From Protonemura montana (lineage: Eukaryota; Arthropoda; Insecta; Plecoptera; Nemouridae), in assembly GCA_947568835.1 (NCBI GenBank), contig OX387610.1, positions 1,304,501 through 1,368,500 of the forward strand: 64,000 nucleotides of DNA, given 5' to 3'. Below are positions 60,373 through 64,000 of this stretch, one piece after another; positions within the stretch are counted from its first letter, which is position 1, and each line of letters starts with the position of its first letter. The notes under the pieces were generated by a model. The model worked only from the letters and a program-made list of their open reading frames with translations, was not told the origin of the DNA and made no database searches. The position numbers and the translations under genes were made by a program.

Positions 60373-61005
60373 CATCTCACTATAAACCATGAATGCCAAA
60401 ACTAAATAACTGAACTAAAATTGGCAACATTTCTACAAATCACTAACCCAATCAAATGTTGTGCTACATCAATGAATACAACCAAGGCCCACTTCACAGC
60501 ATTACACCTCTATGTTGCAAACATCCATGGATTATTAATTTCCCAGCCCCAGCCGCACCCATGCTTTGCACCCCTCGCCCACCACCCCAATCAATCGGTA
60601 CACGATGTACCCCAATTATCAAGCGTGCCGTTATAACAATGATGCACCCGGTAATCCTGTTTTACCACCCCCTAGTTACCGTGCCCCTGGGAAAAGTTGC
60701 TCCCAAACAATGTGATCATGTCCATGATTTTATTTTTAATAAGCTCATACACGTGGGTGATGCGTAGATAAAGCAAAGGGCGCCCAAAGGGGGAGGAAAA
60801 TCGGACAGGATTGTTGAATTTAATTTGGATGCTTGGTTAGACAGGAAAACGGAAGGCGGTTGGGTTGTTTCACAACGTCATTGTAGAGAGATAACGGGCT
60901 GTTAAAGATACGTCACCATGGTAACAGCCAATCAGGATCTCTGATTTTCATCCAAACTTCAAGTTATCTTCATAAAATTACTCCTTTAAGATTTTTGAGA
61001 AGGTA
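60373..61005. other. Unique C-rich block, no gene
   Basis: 60530-60720 is C-rich and non-repetitive (ACCACCCCAATCAATCGG, GATTTTATTTTTAATAAG). 60905-60965 resembles the MITE family (CACCATGGTAACAGCCAATC). Confidence 0.35.
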
Positions 61006-61007
61006 GA

Positions 61008-61432
61008 AGAGTTGATAATAATAAAATACCCAGCGCATTGCAAGCGTTTGCAATTTAAATAAGATTTCACAGAAATAAAACGCATTCAACGTCAAATTGG
61101 AGTTACTCGAGATTGAATGGTTGTGGAATCGGAGTGACTGTGAGTATTCACAGCCTCTTGGTTCTACTCCTTGGAGATCCGTCATTCTCATCAAATACAC
61201 TAAAATCATATAAAGCCAGTGTCCAAGTAGCTCAATGGTTTAGAGCAACACCAGCGACAGGTGGAGATCGGGGTCCAAGTAGCTCAATGGTTTAGAGCAA
61301 CACCAGCGACAGGTGGAGATCGGGGTTCGTGTCCCCGTTTGGGCATCAATTTTTGAGACGGTTATAGCGTTCATAATAATAATATACCCCGCGCATTGCA
61401 AGCGTTTGCAATTTCAATAAGATTTCACACAC
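61008..61432 (+). mobile_element. tRNA-like repeat with 2 tandem heads, flanked by two tails
   Basis: Tail at 61020-61070, 5' body at 61125-61210, two heads GTCCAAGTAGCTCAATGG at 61220 and 61272 (52 bp apart), only the second followed by GGGGTTCGTGTCCCCG, then spacer and second tail ending 61430. Confidence 0.9.
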
Positions 61433-63180
61433 CCTGGAGCGTTACTCTGAAAGCGTTGTTGGGGAGAACGCGTTTGTTTGGTGTCCCGACCCCCAGGGGG
61501 CTGGAAGGTGACACCTTACACCGGGACTTGTAGATTTAATCAACTTGGAGACGCTGTTCATTATCAAGATCGCGGGATTATCCGCTTAATGGGTTCAACT
61601 CGTGCTTCGTCGAGGATTCCGATTAAGTTGATGGTGAGATTAGCGATATATGGCGTTGAAGTTGGAAGTAAGCCGTACGCCAGAGAAGCAAATAGATTTT
61701 CCATAAAAAAGGGGAGATTATTGTACAAAACTATAAAATTAAATGACGTTCTTGGGAATTTTCTAGCACAAAACTTGCTTTTAGAAAAGGTATTAGAATA
61801 TTTTTTAACTCTGAGTTAAGTTCCTGGCTCTCAGAAACAGCTGACTTTCACGGCCTGTGATTGAAATTGAAATTGAAATCGAAATTGTCATCGTGGTCAC
61901 TTTGGAATTCACAGAGTTTCCACAATGCATGGTGACCCCGAGTGACATAAGCGGCAAGTTTCAAATAAAATAAATGGGGGTACTGTATGGTATTGCATGG
62001 TACTTTTGGTTGTGGTCCCATTAGAGGCTTTACATTTAAACCAAAATGCCCACTTTCTCAAAATCTTAAGCGGCCAGTACTGCTAGTAGTTTATTATAAA
62101 AACATATACCATTTGCCGTTGGGCTCCTATTATTAAATGATGATGAATAATGTTAATCTAGTTTTAATATAAAATTGTTTCTAGTGCAATAACTATGAAT
62201 TTTAACTTGAATTATTAAAATAACTCGAAAGAAAAGTCAAATTAGAGCAATCAAACATTTCGGTAAGCTTGCATAATTTTACTCGTCTACTATAGGATGT
62301 GCCGACAAAACGTCAACCCCCCCTGGTACTCAAACGCCAACGCCCTTTATGCAGTTGTCTAAAGGGAAGCTATACCACACTTGAATACGCCAGACTATTC
62401 GACGTCTGCCCTTTGTGTTTGCTTACAATGCACATGTCTAAATAGCCCATGGTGAAGTGGCTATTCAATTCATTGCAATGAACTAAACCCTCGTATAGCC
62501 TCGTATAGCCTCGTTCTAGGTCCACTGCTAGCTGCTCTTTCTGCGTGGCGACTGCTGCTATTATTTAAAAAAAGCCCGGTGGGTACAAAAGCATATGGAC
62601 TGAGCAGTCTTTGAGATCATTGTTGTTGGCAGATCTACACAAAAAGGTCAACGAATGTTTGATGAATGAAAAAAATTGATGTGTGAGTGTGCGAGCGACT
62701 GTTTTTTTTGGTTATTTTTTTCGTTTGATTTTTTTTTTGAAATCGACGAGATTAATATGGAAGTGGCGAAAGAGGGCAATGTCGAGATGTCATGTGAAAG
62801 CCAGGAATTCTTTCGTTTGTCCAGAGTAAGATTTTTGTGACTTTTTGGACCAAAGGTTTTTTCGGAAAATATCTTTGGAATATTCTGAGAATTGGTCGAT
62901 ATTGTTTTTGGTCTTTCCTGTGCTGGCGAGCAGATGGATTGTTTCGAATTTTATTGACTCGTTTACTTTTGAGAAATTACACTCGAGAACTTTTTGTTTT
63001 AAACGGGTGGAAATCATTATTGAAAATTATCTGTCAAATTATTTGTATTTTCATTCACAACTTCTTTTCCAAAAGCAACTTCTTCCTAACTTCTTTGTCC
63101 GCCGAGCTATCTTTTCAATTTCATTTTATTTTCCTCCACATCAGCGTCCAGCTTTTCCATCCATCTTTCTCTCATGATTA
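61433..63180. other. No recognised gene
   Basis: 61440-61640 is unique and GC-richer (GCGGGATTATCCGCTTAATG). 61805-61870 is a MITE-family fragment. 62500-62525 has a duplicated CCTCGTATAG. Open frames near 62790-63180 are AT-rich and unsupported. Confidence 0.35.
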
Positions 63181-63182
63181 GA

Positions 63183-63505
63183 AGTCTTATTTAAATTGCA
63201 AACGCTTGAAATGCGCGGGTTATTTTATTATTATTAACACTTCTACCGTCTCAAAAATTGATGCCCAAACGGGGACTCGAACCCCAATCGCCACCTATCG
63301 CCGTTTGGACATCAATTTTTGAGACGGTAGTAGTGTTCATAATAAAAAAATTTCTCACATGATCACTTGTTCCTTTTTTATTATTATATGAACACTACAA
63401 CCGTCTCAAAAATCGATGCTTAAATTGAGACGGTTAAAATGTTCATAATAATAAAATACCCCGCACAATGCAAGCGTTAGCAATTTAAATCAGATTTCAT
63501 CTAAC
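63183..63505. mobile_element. Fold-back copy of the tRNA-like repeat
   Basis: The left arm (tail TTGCAAACGCTTGAAA, then ACCGTCTCAAAAATTGATGC and CGGGGACTCGAACCCC) is followed by inverted spacer copies at 63300-63345 and 63388-63445, and a plus-oriented tail at 63455-63500. The tRNA core is reduced to its T arm. The whole could fold into a long hairpin. Confidence 0.75.
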
Positions 63506-64000
63506 TCATTCCTCTTTCCTTTCGCTTGTATTCCATATTATAAAATAAAATTCTTTAAAACATATTCAATAAAAAAAATCGTAACCAAGTACAAATTTGC
63601 CTTTTATCCCACCTACACCAGCACCAAGCGGCCATTACAGATTTCCACATTCTAAACCAGCATCAGCCGGTACCGTCTCTATGATCTAGTCTGATTAGTT
63701 CCACTATGACAAGCTATGTCATGGTATCACCTGAAGGGTGTCTGGTGGGCCAATGTAGCCCAAGAGCTCTTGCTCATGTCTCCTTCTATAGTAGCACGAC
63801 ACTTCAAAATATCCCAGCCAATAGCGGCGCGGCAAAGATATTACACGGTGCACTTGAACGTAGAATGCACTTGAACGTAGAATGCACTGGGAGGTTTTGA
63901 TTGGTTGAAGGAATGTAATCAAGCTTTCACAAAGGAAGCCTCGAGTTGGTGTTGAGGAATGAATCACCGAAACACTTGGGAAGGTATGCAGTGATGTTTT
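63506..64000. other. No gene seen at right edge
   Basis: Unique sequence with a short direct duplication of GCACTTGAACGTAGAAT near 63850. Nothing recognised. Confidence 0.4.

Overview
This is a eukaryotic nuclear window from an arthropod, most likely an insect. The evidence is spliced genes with GT-AG introns, a roughly 500 bp block of (CCTAA)n, which is the arthropod TTAGG telomere motif, and an Eyes absent protein whose C-terminus ends in the insect-style ALDMGFL. Intron sizes, AT-richness and repeat load would suit a hemipteroid insect, but I cannot fix the order from sequence alone.

Genes occupy the left half. mRpL39 (+, 7 exons, 1590-4816) converges on Ppcs (-, one exon, 5783-6751). Ppcs and Spcs1 (+, 3 exons, 6948-7526) diverge from a 196 bp gap. 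PPP1R42/LRRC67 (+, 6 exons, 7744-10708) follows and converges on eya (-), whose stop codon is at 12296. I could chain eleven eya coding exons in phase up to 31791, with a tentative start exon at 37819-37854. They encode a complete phosphatase (Eya) domain and a Tyr/Ser/Gly-rich N-terminal region. All exon junctions given were checked by hand for GT/AG and reading phase.

The rest, including eya introns and everything from about 38 kb to 64 kb, is dominated by repeats. (1) A SINE family derived from 5S rRNA has its 5S promoter region multiplied in tandem as 91 bp units (2 to 15 per copy). (2) A tRNA-like repeat family has its tRNA head multiplied in tandem (52 bp units; 2, 3 and 7 copies) and some copies form fold-backs. 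(3) Minisatellites have periods of 43, 47, 54, 92, 113 and 114 bp; several sit inside identifiable mobile elements. (4) A non-autonomous hAT-like element has a perfect 8 bp target duplication. (5) There is an interstitial telomeric array, and there are decayed LINE 3' ends. No gene was recognised between 38 kb and 64 kb. Several unique, GC-richer stretches upstream of and within eya may be regulatory.

The common theme is repeated growth of tandem arrays inside mobile elements, including two unrelated Pol III element types that have both multiplied their promoter segments. The four small genes are housekeeping or ciliary/centrosomal; eya is a developmental regulator, and nothing here suggests functional coupling beyond the shared Ppcs/Spcs1 promoter.
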